From the NCBI RefSeq assembly GCF_001718415.1, contig NZ_CP013377.1, positions 2,790,001 to 2,854,000 of the forward strand: a stretch of 64,000 bases of DNA, in the 5' to 3' direction. Position numbers and translations under genes: made by a program. The DNA comes from Burkholderia pseudomultivorans. Lineage in GTDB: Bacteria > Pseudomonadota > Gammaproteobacteria > Burkholderiales > Burkholderiaceae. How positions within the stretch are numbered: the first letter of the stretch is position 1; the number at the start of each line of letters is the position of its first letter. The notes beneath the pieces are model-generated. The model did not search any database, was not told the origin of the DNA, and was given only the letters and a program-made list of their open reading frames with translations. This document shows, one piece after another, positions 10,048-17,568 of this stretch.

Positions 10048-11128
10048 CGTCTATCTCCTGCACGCGTACAGCTCGCGAAACAGCGGCGACGGCCTGCTGG
10101 TCAAGCTGAGTCTGAAGGCGATCCGCGCGGCCGGCATCGACGGCGTCGTCACCGTCGTCTGCCTCGATCCGGCGTCGTTCCACGGCTATCTCGACGATGC
10201 GAAGGTGCGCCTCTGGTCGCTGGCCCGGTTCTGCCTCGAGTCGGTCCGCCGTTTTGGCCGCGCGCGGCCCGAGTTGTTCTTCGGCGTGGGCGGTGGTTAC
10301 CTGCGCGCGTCCAGCGGCGTGGAGGGCTGGAAATCGCTCTTCGCTCATGGCAGCCAACTGGCATGCGTGGCGCTGCGGCGCTCGAAGCGCTCGATCTATC
10401 TGCCGCAGAGCATCGGTCCGCTGAAGTCGCTGCCCGGCACCTTGCTGGCGGCGCTGGTTCGGCGTTGCGTCGACGTCGTGTTCCTGCGCGACAACCAGAG
10501 CGTCGCCGAACTCGCGCATCCGCACGGCATTCGCACCGGCGATCTCGTCGTACTCGAGATCGGCCGGGCACCGCACGGCGAGCCGGATACCCAGCGATGC
10601 GCGCGGCAACCCCGGCCGATTCGCTTCGTGTTCCGAGACCTGAAGGGCAAGTCGTATCGCGACGACTATGTCGTCAACCTGCGCCGCCTCGGCAAGCTGT
10701 TGCCGGAAGCGGGATTCGCGCTGCAAAGCAGTGGTCGCGGCAACGGCGACGACACGTTCTATCAGGATACGTTCGGCGTCGGGCGGGTCGACGACCTGGC
10801 CACGCTCGTTGCGCGCGAGCGTCCGGTGGTCGTTTCCGTCCGGCTGCACGGCAGCCTCGAAAGCGTGCTGGCCGGCGTGCCGAGCATTCATATCGCGTAC
10901 GAACGCAAAGGGCAGGCCGCTTACGACGATCTCGGCCTGTCGCGCTACGTGGTGCATGCCAGCGACTTCGATGCGGAACGGGTCGCCGCGCTCGCGCGCG
11001 AGATCGCGCAGGACGACAGCAGTTACTGGCGGGCACTGCGCGCGGGAGATGCGGGTCGCTACAACGAGATGGTGGAAAGGATCCGACATGAAATCGAGCA
11101 ATTCAATCACCTTCGTGATGGACGGTAA
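10034..11128 (+). CDS. Polysaccharide pyruvyl transferase family protein (CsaB-like)
   Basis: The 364-residue protein matches the polysaccharide pyruvyl transferase fold: an early Asn-Ser-Gly-Asp-Gly segment near residue 17, a GVGGGYLR glycine motif near 85, YLPQSIGP near 121, an FLRDNQS segment near 154, and RLHGSLESVLAGVPSIHI near 275. The family adds ketal-linked pyruvate from PEP to a sugar, giving the polymer extra negative charge. Some members have been assigned other transfers, so the activity is inferred from family. It overlaps both neighbours, which points to translational coupling. Confidence 0.8.
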   Translation: MNKPDVYLLHAYSSRNSGDGLLVKLSLKAIRAAGIDGVVTVVCLDPASFHGYLDDAKVRLWSLARFCLESVRRFGRARPELFFGVGGGYLRASSGVEGWKSLFAHGSQLACVALRRSKRSIYLPQSIGPLKSLPGTLLAALVRRCVDVVFLRDNQSVAELAHPHGIRTGDLVVLEIGRAPHGEPDTQRCARQPRPIRFVFRDLKGKSYRDDYVVNLRRLGKLLPEAGFALQSSGRGNGDDTFYQDTFGVGRVDDLATLVARERPVVVSVRLHGSLESVLAGVPSIHIAYERKGQAAYDDLGLSRYVVHASDFDAERVAALAREIAQDDSSYWRALRAGDAGRYNEMVERIRHEIEQFNHLRDGR

Positions 11129-12266
11129 TTTTTCGCGGGTCGGCCGCGAAATCTACAGTCCGCACATGGGTCACGAGAAATTCGCCGGCCGCTTCGCGCC
11201 ACATTTCGATTCGGTGCGGATCGTCGCGCGCGCGTTTCCGAAGGCCCGGCCGATCGGTTCGCTCGTAACCGGACCGAATACGTCGTTCGTCGATCTCGGT
11301 GCAATTCGCGGCGCTCGCCATTGGCTGCCGGCCTTGCCGCGCACGATCGCACGCCTGGTCCATGCGATCCGCAGTGCGCAAACGCTGATGATCCGCTTTC
11401 CGGGCAACGTCGCGACACTTGCCCTGCTGCTGTGCTGGATCACGCGCAAGCCGTTCTCGGCCGAAATCGTGGCCGATCCGGAGGACTACTTCAGCAAGGG
11501 GGCGTCTAATCATCCGCTCCGCCGCGTCGCGAAATGGCTGCATTGCCGTTCGACCGCGCTCGCCGCACGACGCGCACAAAGCGTGCGATACGTGACTGAC
11601 GGCTACCTGCAGGCAAAATATCCGCCGCGCACGCACACCGTCTCGTTCGGCTTCAGCGACGCCTTCCTGCCGGACGGGCTGTTCGCCGCGCGCAATCTCG
11701 ATGCGTTCGCTCGGACCGGGCCGCTGCGGCTGATCAACGTCTCGATGATGCATAACCGGAGCAAGGGGCACGTGGCGCTGCTCGAGGCCGTGGCGCGCCT
11801 GAAGCGCAAACACGTGGCCGTCGTCCTCACGCTCGTCGGCGACGGCGTGTTGCGCGTCGAACTCGAGGCACTGACGCATGCACTGGATATCGCCGACGTG
11901 GTGACGTTCCGCGGGCAAGTGGCGTCGGAGGCTGCCTGCGCGGCCGTCGCGGAACACGATCTGTTCGTGCTGCCGTCGCTTCAGGAAGGCATGCCGCGCG
12001 CGATGCTTGAAGCGATGGCCGTCGGCACGCCGGTGCTCGGTGCGCGTGTGGGCGGAATCCCGGAAGTGCTGCCGGTCAGCGACATGATCCGTGCCGGCTC
12101 GGTCGAAGCAATAGAAACCGCGATCGAGGCGATCTGGCGCGACCCGGCGCGGCTCGTCGCCATGCGCGCGCGCCAACGGGCGAAAGTCGCCGGTTTCGCC
12201 TATTCGGCGCTGCAGGAAAAGTACGACGCGTACTGTCGTTACCTGGTCGAGCAATGCGCCGCCTGA
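11088..12266 (+). CDS. GT4-family glycosyltransferase
   Basis: This 392-residue GT-B transferase has the C-terminal donor motif PSLQEGMPRAMLEAMAVGTP near residues 300-320 and a LINVSMMHNRSKG segment at the start of the second domain. The start chosen is the ATG at 11088 with AAAGGA upstream. It lies inside the end of the pyruvyl transferase gene, giving a 41-base overlap; longer in-frame extensions run entirely over that gene and look artificial. Its end overlaps the flippase start by 13 bases. Donor and linkage are unknown. Confidence 0.87.
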   Translation: MKSSNSITFVMDGNFSRVGREIYSPHMGHEKFAGRFAPHFDSVRIVARAFPKARPIGSLVTGPNTSFVDLGAIRGARHWLPALPRTIARLVHAIRSAQTLMIRFPGNVATLALLLCWITRKPFSAEIVADPEDYFSKGASNHPLRRVAKWLHCRSTALAARRAQSVRYVTDGYLQAKYPPRTHTVSFGFSDAFLPDGLFAARNLDAFARTGPLRLINVSMMHNRSKGHVALLEAVARLKRKHVAVVLTLVGDGVLRVELEALTHALDIADVVTFRGQVASEAACAAVAEHDLFVLPSLQEGMPRAMLEAMAVGTPVLGARVGGIPEVLPVSDMIRAGSVEAIETAIEAIWRDPARLVAMRARQRAKVAGFAYSALQEKYDAYCRYLVEQCAA

Positions 12267-13543
12267 ACACCGACCTGATCCATGTCGTCGCCAGTGCCGG
12301 ATTGCCGGCACTGGTGAACTTCGCTGTGGCGGCGCTGGCGCTGCATCTCTTCGACCCCGTTCTGGTCGGGCGTTCGTATGCGCTGCTGGCATTGTTCTAC
12401 GTCGCGATCGACGTGTTCAACTTCGGCTCGGCGCGCATCTATACGATCGATCGCATCCGTGCGCGGTTTCCGAGCCTGCTGCGGCTGGACTGCATCAGCG
12501 CGATCGGTTCGACCGTGCTGTTCTGCACGGCTTGCGCGCTGCTGGGCCGAACCGGATCGATCGCGCTGCCGAACGCGGCCCCGACGCTCGTGATCGCCTC
12601 CGTGTGCTATGGGTTGTCGCACTTCGCGCTCGGTTTCTTCAGGATGACGGCGCGCAACGGCGTGGTATTGGCAATCTCGACGATCTCCGCGTTTTCGCGT
12701 CTGGGTGTGATCGCATTGCTCGCCAAATTCGCGGGCTTGCGCAGCCATTTCCCCGATCTGCTGCTGCTGGTCGAAGCAGCGTATGGCGCAATGCTGCTGG
12801 TCGCCTACCTGTGGCTAAGTGACCGCGACACGGCCGGTCGTGAACCGGCCCGCCACCTGACAGACGCCCGCGGGGGGCTCGGCTGGTATCGCGACTTCAT
12901 TGTGCAGGCGCATCGCGAAATGCTGAGCAGCTGGTACGCCAACGCCGTGCTGTCCGGCGCCAAGCATCTGGACGTATTGATCGTTTCAGCCGTGGCCGGG
13001 CCAGCCGGCGCAGCACTGTATCGCGTCGCCAAGGGTTTCAATAATCTGGCCTTCAACTTCGGTCAGTCGTTCTCGCTGGCGGTCGGCGAAAACGGCGCGC
13101 GCGTGTTGCAGTTGATCAGCGGTGTCGGGTTCGGTCGCAAAGTGGCAGCGCCCCTGCTGGCGGTCTTGGTCGCGTTGACCATCGCGTCGTACGCGTTGCT
13201 GGAAATCCGGCTGTTTCCGGCTGAATCGCTCGGGAGCAGGGCTCATCAGTTCGTGTTCGCGTTCGCCGTGCTGCTGGGTGCGTGCCTGGTGTTTCTCTGC
13301 CGAATCCTCTCGCTGTGGCTGTATGCGCACAGCCGTCGGACCTTCGTGAAGATGGCGTCGTTCGAGGCGACCCTCACACTGGCACTGGTCGCGACGCTCG
13401 GCTGGAAGTTCGAGGCCTATGGCGCAATTTGCGGCGTCGGCGCGGCGGCGCTCGTCATCCTGACGGCGTCGTATGTCCGACTGACGAACCGCGCGTCGCA
13501 TCCCGCATCGCGCCAGGCAACGGGCCGGACAGGCAAATATTGA
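12254..13543 (+). CDS. Wzx-type flippase, polysaccharide biosynthesis membrane protein
   Basis: This is a 429-residue polytopic membrane protein with about twelve hydrophobic segments, including residues 8-30, 36-52, 75-95 and 100-125, and several after 230. The pattern fits MOP-superfamily flippases that move undecaprenyl-PP-linked repeat units across the inner membrane. Identification rests on topology and position between glycosyltransferase and polymerase genes rather than on a strong motif. The ATG at 12254 overlaps the preceding coding end. Confidence 0.8.
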   Translation: MRRLNTDLIHVVASAGLPALVNFAVAALALHLFDPVLVGRSYALLALFYVAIDVFNFGSARIYTIDRIRARFPSLLRLDCISAIGSTVLFCTACALLGRTGSIALPNAAPTLVIASVCYGLSHFALGFFRMTARNGVVLAISTISAFSRLGVIALLAKFAGLRSHFPDLLLLVEAAYGAMLLVAYLWLSDRDTAGREPARHLTDARGGLGWYRDFIVQAHREMLSSWYANAVLSGAKHLDVLIVSAVAGPAGAALYRVAKGFNNLAFNFGQSFSLAVGENGARVLQLISGVGFGRKVAAPLLAVLVALTIASYALLEIRLFPAESLGSRAHQFVFAFAVLLGACLVFLCRILSLWLYAHSRRTFVKMASFEATLTLALVATLGWKFEAYGAICGVGAAALVILTASYVRLTNRASHPASRQATGRTGKY

Positions 13544-13555
13544 ACAGGCGCCTTG

Positions 13556-14890
13556 ATGAAACGACGATCCTTCATCGCGACAGCGGGCGCTGCCGCACTG
13601 GCCCCCGGCGAACTGCTTCACGCGCGCACCGCCGGGGCCGATGATGCGCCGCGCACGCGCAAGGTCTTTGCCCATTACATGGTCGCGTGGCCAAGAGACG
13701 GAAAAACGGCGGGCCCGGATCAGTATGCAGGCGAGATACGCGACGCAATGGCGGCCGGCATCGACGGCTTTGCGCTGAATTGCGGCGGGTGGAGCGCAGT
13801 CGAGCCGTACTACAAGCGGCGGGTCGAGGCGATGTACGATGCGGCCGACCGGTTCGACGGCGCATTCGCGCTGTTCGTGTCCGCCGACGGCAACGCGCAG
13901 GACGAACTCGAGGACATCGTCCGGACTGTCCGCGGGCGCCGCGCGCAGATGATGGTAAACGGACGTCCCATGTTGTCGGCATACGCGCTGGGCGGGCTCG
14001 AAGGCGCCCGCGCGCAATCGCTGCTTGAACGAGCGCAGCGCCTCGGCGTCTATTTCGTGCCACACCTGTTCCCGCATACCGGCGAACGGGAAATCGACGC
14101 GAACGCGGCAGCCGACATCGTCGAGCGCATCGGCCCGGCGGACGGCTACTTCTACTTCGGCGCGGCGGGCGCGCCATCGCTTCTGGCCCGCTCCACGCGT
14201 GCGCTCGCCACGGCCCTGCGCGACGCCGGCAAGGCCTTCATGGCCCCGGTGACGCCATACTACCGAGGATTGCCGCAAGGCACGAACTATCGCGCGTTCG
14301 AGACGGACGGGTTTGCCGGCATGGCTGAAGAATGGCGCGCCGCGATCGAGTCGCGCGCGACCTGGGTGCAGATCGTGACCTGGAACGACTGGGCCGAGTC
14401 GACGTACGTCGCGCCAACCGGCGGAGCCCGGCAAGCCGCCGTCTATCATGCGCGCTTCGGACCGATCCTGAGCCACGAGGGCTATCTACGCGCGTCGCAC
14501 CATTACATCCGGTGGTTCAAGACGGGCAGCCCGCCGCCGGTCGTGTACGACGAACTGTTCTATTTCTATCGCCTCTTTCCGGCCGCATCGGCCTGTGCGC
14601 CGCCGCGCATGCCGCAGGGGACGCTGCTCGATCGCATTTTCGTATGCGTGTTGCTGGCGCATCCCGCCCAGTTGGCCGTCCGGCAGGACGGGCGAGCAGA
14701 TCACCGGCTGCTGCCAGCCGGCATTTCGTTCGTCGACGTTCCGAGCTTACCCGGGCAGCCCAGGTTCACGATCGTTCGCAACGGGCGGATCGTCCTCGAT
14801 CGTATCGGCGAACTCGCCATCACGGAACGCGACTTCAGCAGCCGGTACGGTTACTACAGCGGCTGGGCCTCCGGAGCGCCATCGCGATGA
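13556..14890 (+). CDS. GH71-like glycoside hydrolase with Tat-type signal
   Basis: The 444-residue protein begins MKRRSFIATAGAAALAPG, a twin-arginine-like signal, so the enzyme should act in the periplasm or outside. The body resembles glycoside hydrolase family 71, known for endo-alpha-1,3-glucanases: KVFAHYMV near residue 40, an AGIDGFALNCG segment near 65, and VTWNDWAESTYV near 277, the typical Trp-Asn-Asp-x-x-Glu-Ser element. It may trim or release polymer, or set chain length, as lyases and hydrolases do in alginate or cellulose clusters. A TTG three bases upstream is also possible. Its end overlaps the polymerase start (ATGA). Activity on the cluster's own polymer is inference. Confidence 0.8.
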   Translation: MKRRSFIATAGAAALAPGELLHARTAGADDAPRTRKVFAHYMVAWPRDGKTAGPDQYAGEIRDAMAAGIDGFALNCGGWSAVEPYYKRRVEAMYDAADRFDGAFALFVSADGNAQDELEDIVRTVRGRRAQMMVNGRPMLSAYALGGLEGARAQSLLERAQRLGVYFVPHLFPHTGEREIDANAAADIVERIGPADGYFYFGAAGAPSLLARSTRALATALRDAGKAFMAPVTPYYRGLPQGTNYRAFETDGFAGMAEEWRAAIESRATWVQIVTWNDWAESTYVAPTGGARQAAVYHARFGPILSHEGYLRASHHYIRWFKTGSPPPVVYDELFYFYRLFPAASACAPPRMPQGTLLDRIFVCVLLAHPAQLAVRQDGRADHRLLPAGISFVDVPSLPGQPRFTIVRNGRIVLDRIGELAITERDFSSRYGYYSGWASGAPSR

Positions 14891-16407
14891 ATGCCCGACG
14901 ATCACCCGTCGGCGCGCGCCGACAGGACGGCCCCTGGCGGGCGGCTGGAATGACTTTCATCATCGGCGCGCTGGCCGCGATCGTCGCGACGCTCCTGCTG
15001 ACCGAGCGCATGCACGGCGTGCTGCTGTTGCTGAACGGCACGCTACTGCTGGCGATTGCCGGCATACGGCCGAGCAACCCGACCGTGCGCTGGTTCCGGG
15101 TCTTCCTGTTCTTCATTCTGGGCGTTTTTCCGTTCTGGCAACTGCTGGCCGGCGACGAGATTTATCTTCGCCTGCTGCCGCAGGACAGCTTGCCCGTCGC
15201 GCTGTGGTACGGTTTGAGCCTCCTCGGCGTGCTGGTCGTCAAGCTGACGCTCGACGCACACGCCAGCCGCCTCCGAGCGTTCGAATGGCGATTCGAGCCG
15301 GGCGTGCGCGCCGGCGGCCTCGCATATCTGTTCGCGCTGCTGTCACTCGGTGCGCTCGCGTTCATCTACGTCAAGCTGGGTGGCTATGCACGAATTGCCG
15401 AGTTGTACGGCGCGCGTGTCGAACTGTCCGGTACCGATAACGATCCGTTTCGCGGGCTCGGGGTCGTCCAGGCGCTGGCCAACACGTCGCCACTATGGGT
15501 CTTCGTCTGCCTGACGATGCGCCGGCGCCGCAGCACGTGGCTCACCGCCGTGGCCTTCATTCAGCTCGGCGTGCTGGGCTGGCTCTCGTCGGGCATCGCC
15601 GGGAGTCGCCAGGGTATCGTTTTCGTGCTGGTATTCGCGCTGTTCGTCCATCACGCTTTCGTCGCGCCGATCGGCCCGCGTACGATCAGGACCGCGGGCA
15701 TCGGCGTGGCGCTCGTCGGCCTTCTGCTGATGCCGCTGAAGTTCGGCCTCGGCTACGACGACATCGCGAACCTGTCGCAGCGGTTCGCCGAGCAGCGCGA
15801 TCTTGAGCTGAGCATGGGGCCGGTCAGTGCGTTCCTGTTCCGCGACCTGTCGCGCTTCGACGTGCAGACTCTCGCTATCGATACCGTCACGCAACCGGGT
15901 TACGAGTATCCGATAGGGCGCAGCTTCGCCGGCGCATTCGCGTCCATCGTGCCGAGTGCGCTGTGGAGCGATCGGCCCGATACGTTCGCGCTCGAAAAAT
16001 CCGAAATCGTTCGCGATCTCGAGCGTACCTCGCTCGACAAGACAACGCTGCTGTTCGGCATGCCGGGGGAGTTCCTGGTGAACTTCGGCATCGCGGGGTT
16101 CGTCATGGCGTTCGCGATTCCCGCGCTGCTGCTCGTCTTGCAGAACAACGTGGGCGCGCGTTCCCGCAAATGGCTGCCGCTGCGAGCCGTGATGTGGCCG
16201 CTGCCATTCCTGTTCTTCCTGTTCGACTCGAACGTGCTCGTGTACTACACCGTGCGCTGGATCCTCCTGTTCGGCGTACCGATGGCGTTCGTGCTGCGCT
16301 GGCCGCAATCATCGCGGGCCCCGTCAGCGCCCTGCAAGCAAAATCAGCCCAGTCCGATAGGCGACACCCTGCACGCCCGATATGCTTCATGGGTGCGGCG
16401 ACGGTGA
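14887..16407 (+). CDS. Wzy-type polysaccharide polymerase
   Basis: This 506-residue integral membrane protein has about eleven to twelve hydrophobic segments and a large periplasmic-like loop around residues 275-400, as in oligosaccharide polymerases. Short identifying elements are GSRQGIVFVLVFALF near residue 240 and an Arg-rich cytoplasmic start. It should join flipped repeat units into chains. The ATG overlaps the hydrolase stop codon, so it is translationally coupled. The assignment rests on topology and on its place as the last gene of a Wzx/Wzy cluster. The final 40 residues are hydrophilic. Confidence 0.8.
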   Translation: MNARRSPVGARRQDGPWRAAGMTFIIGALAAIVATLLLTERMHGVLLLLNGTLLLAIAGIRPSNPTVRWFRVFLFFILGVFPFWQLLAGDEIYLRLLPQDSLPVALWYGLSLLGVLVVKLTLDAHASRLRAFEWRFEPGVRAGGLAYLFALLSLGALAFIYVKLGGYARIAELYGARVELSGTDNDPFRGLGVVQALANTSPLWVFVCLTMRRRRSTWLTAVAFIQLGVLGWLSSGIAGSRQGIVFVLVFALFVHHAFVAPIGPRTIRTAGIGVALVGLLLMPLKFGLGYDDIANLSQRFAEQRDLELSMGPVSAFLFRDLSRFDVQTLAIDTVTQPGYEYPIGRSFAGAFASIVPSALWSDRPDTFALEKSEIVRDLERTSLDKTTLLFGMPGEFLVNFGIAGFVMAFAIPALLLVLQNNVGARSRKWLPLRAVMWPLPFLFFLFDSNVLVYYTVRWILLFGVPMAFVLRWPQSSRAPSAPCKQNQPSPIGDTLHARYASWVRRR

Positions 16408-16475
16408 AGCCCTATTCATGTCGGAGTGAGTGCGGGAACCTATCCCCACCGTTCGCCGCACCCTGCCTTGGTGCG

Positions 16476-16596
16476 ATCGCGCTTCGGCGCGGACGCTCGG
16501 TGGTGGTCGGTGGGCGCGGCCACGACAGAGATTGACAAGTGTTGAAACGCTAACGCTGCCATATGCGAACACCGAGCGTCCGCGCCGAAGCGCGAT
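16476..16596. repeat. Inverted repeat with 27-base perfect arms
   Basis: Bases 16476-16502 are the exact reverse complement of 16570-16596, separated by 67 bases. Pairing continues past the outer end with one mismatch. The arms are GC-rich. It lies about 70 bases after the polymerase stop codon and could be a large transcription-blocking hairpin, a structured RNA, or the trace of a lost element. Confidence 0.8.
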
Positions 16597-16739
16597 TGCG
16601 TCCCGTGTCCACCGACGGCATTCGCCCTTCTTCCGCGTGCACCGCCGCCCGTGCGCGGCGGTCGCGCATCATTCAGAAAATCGAAACGCACGTCGATATA
16701 GTTTTCTAAAAATACTGCAATATCTCCAATTAACGTCAT

Positions 16740-16778
16740 TTCAATAAATCAACACCCATCGGTTTTCGATTTATTGAA
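16740..16778. promoter_or_regulatory. AT-rich inverted repeat upstream of bclA
   Basis: Arms TTCAATAAATC (16740-16750) and GATTTATTGAA (16768-16778) are perfectly complementary over 11 bases with a 17-base spacer. It stands about 130 bases ahead of the bclA start, a position suited to an activator or repressor site. The regulator is unknown. Confidence 0.5.
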
Positions 16779-16848
16779 CAATAACCATTCTCAGGCGAAT
16801 ATTTTTTCATTTATTTTTTGACATGCTTTCCAAACCGCGTTTCAAACG

Positions 16849-16860
16849 GCAAACGTTTGC
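16849..16860. promoter_or_regulatory. LacI/GalR-family-like operator
   Basis: GCAAACGTTTGC is a perfect 12-base palindrome centred about 51 bases before the bclA start. The core AAACGTTT with a central CG is the hallmark of LacI/PurR-family operators. A second imperfect AAAC-CGC-GTTT lies just upstream at about 16832-16842. No LacI-type gene is in the window, so the regulator would act in trans. Confidence 0.5.
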
Positions 16861-16905
16861 GCAACGCGGGGAGACGCCTTAACCAACGTCCTTCAGGAGG
16901 AAAGC

Positions 16906-17295
16906 ATGGCCGACTTTCAAACGTCATCGAATCGTGCCGGTGAATTCTCTATTCCGCCGAATACCGATTTCCGCGCGATTTTCTTCGCGAATGCCGCCGA
17001 GCAGCAGCACATCAAGCTGTTTATCGGCGACAGCAGCGAACCCGCCGCCTATCACAAGCTGACGACGCGCGACGGCCCGCGCGAAGCCACGCTGAATTCC
17101 GGCAACGGCAAGATCCGCTTCGAGATCACGGTGAACGGCAAGCCGTCGGCCACCGACGCGCGACTCGCGCCGATCAACGGCAAGAAATCGGACGGTTCGC
17201 CGTTTACGGTGAACTTCGGAATCGTCGTGTCGGAAGACGGCCACGACAGCGACTACAACGACGGCATCGTCGTGCTTCAGTGGCCGATCGGCTGA
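16906..17295 (+). CDS. bclA: Calcium-dependent mannose-binding lectin BclA (BC2L-A)
   Basis: This 129-residue protein appears, from memory, to be almost identical to BclA of Burkholderia cenocepacia, a LecB (PA-IIL)-family dimeric lectin that binds mannose through two calcium ions. Calcium ligands visible are Asn29, Glu110, Asp114, Asp116, Asn118, Asp119 and the C-terminal Gly129. There is no signal peptide, as known for this family. AGGAGG precedes the ATG. It is followed by bclB after 273 bases. In B. cenocepacia the operon is reported to be bclACB and controlled by quorum sensing; no cep box was recognised here. Lectin and exopolysaccharide genes lie side by side. Confidence 0.95.
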   Translation: MADFQTSSNRAGEFSIPPNTDFRAIFFANAAEQQHIKLFIGDSSEPAAYHKLTTRDGPREATLNSGNGKIRFEITVNGKPSATDARLAPINGKKSDGSPFTVNFGIVVSEDGHDSDYNDGIVVLQWPIG

Positions 17296-17313
17296 TCGAA
17301 CGATTCATCGACG

Positions 17314-17349
17314 GCCGCCGCCCCGCTGCCGGTATCGCGGGTCGGCGGC
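17314..17349 (+). other. GC-rich hairpin between bclA and bclB
   Basis: Nested arms GCCGCC/GGCGGC and CCCGC/GCGGG form a possible hairpin starting about 20 bases after the bclA stop. It could stabilise bclA mRNA or reduce read-through into bclB. There is no T tract. Confidence 0.3.
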
Positions 17350-17568
17350 TTCGTCATCCGACGCTGCCATCCATCGACGGCAGACCGGGTGCGGCACGTC
17401 CCGCGCCACGACCGATATCGCAACGGCGACGGGGCCAACCACACGTTGCGAATTCGCGGGATTCCCGGCATGCCCGCTTGCAGTCCCACGCTGTGCTCCG
17501 CGCGCGACGGCGGCGAGACCCGCTCGCCGGCCGCACGACGCGAGAGATTCCATCATGACGAGGACGAC

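Larger units (their letters stand above)
16408..16905. promoter_or_regulatory. Regulatory region between the exopolysaccharide cluster and the lectin operon
   Basis: This 498-base gene-free stretch is strikingly AT-rich in its second half (from about 16675) compared with the window. It contains, in order, a long inverted repeat (16476-16596), a GC hairpin with arms ACCGCCGC and GCGGCGGT (16641-16662), an 11-base-arm AT-rich inverted repeat (16740-16778), a TTGACA at 16818-16823, a 12-base perfect palindrome (16849-16860), and a strong AGGAGG ribosome site just before bclA. No small gene is convincing. Confidence 0.65.

Noticed and set aside
17296..17568. Remnant of bclC between the two lectin genes
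   Set aside because: No frame in these 273 bases resembles the TNF-like or LecB-like domains, so absence rather than a pseudogene is reported.
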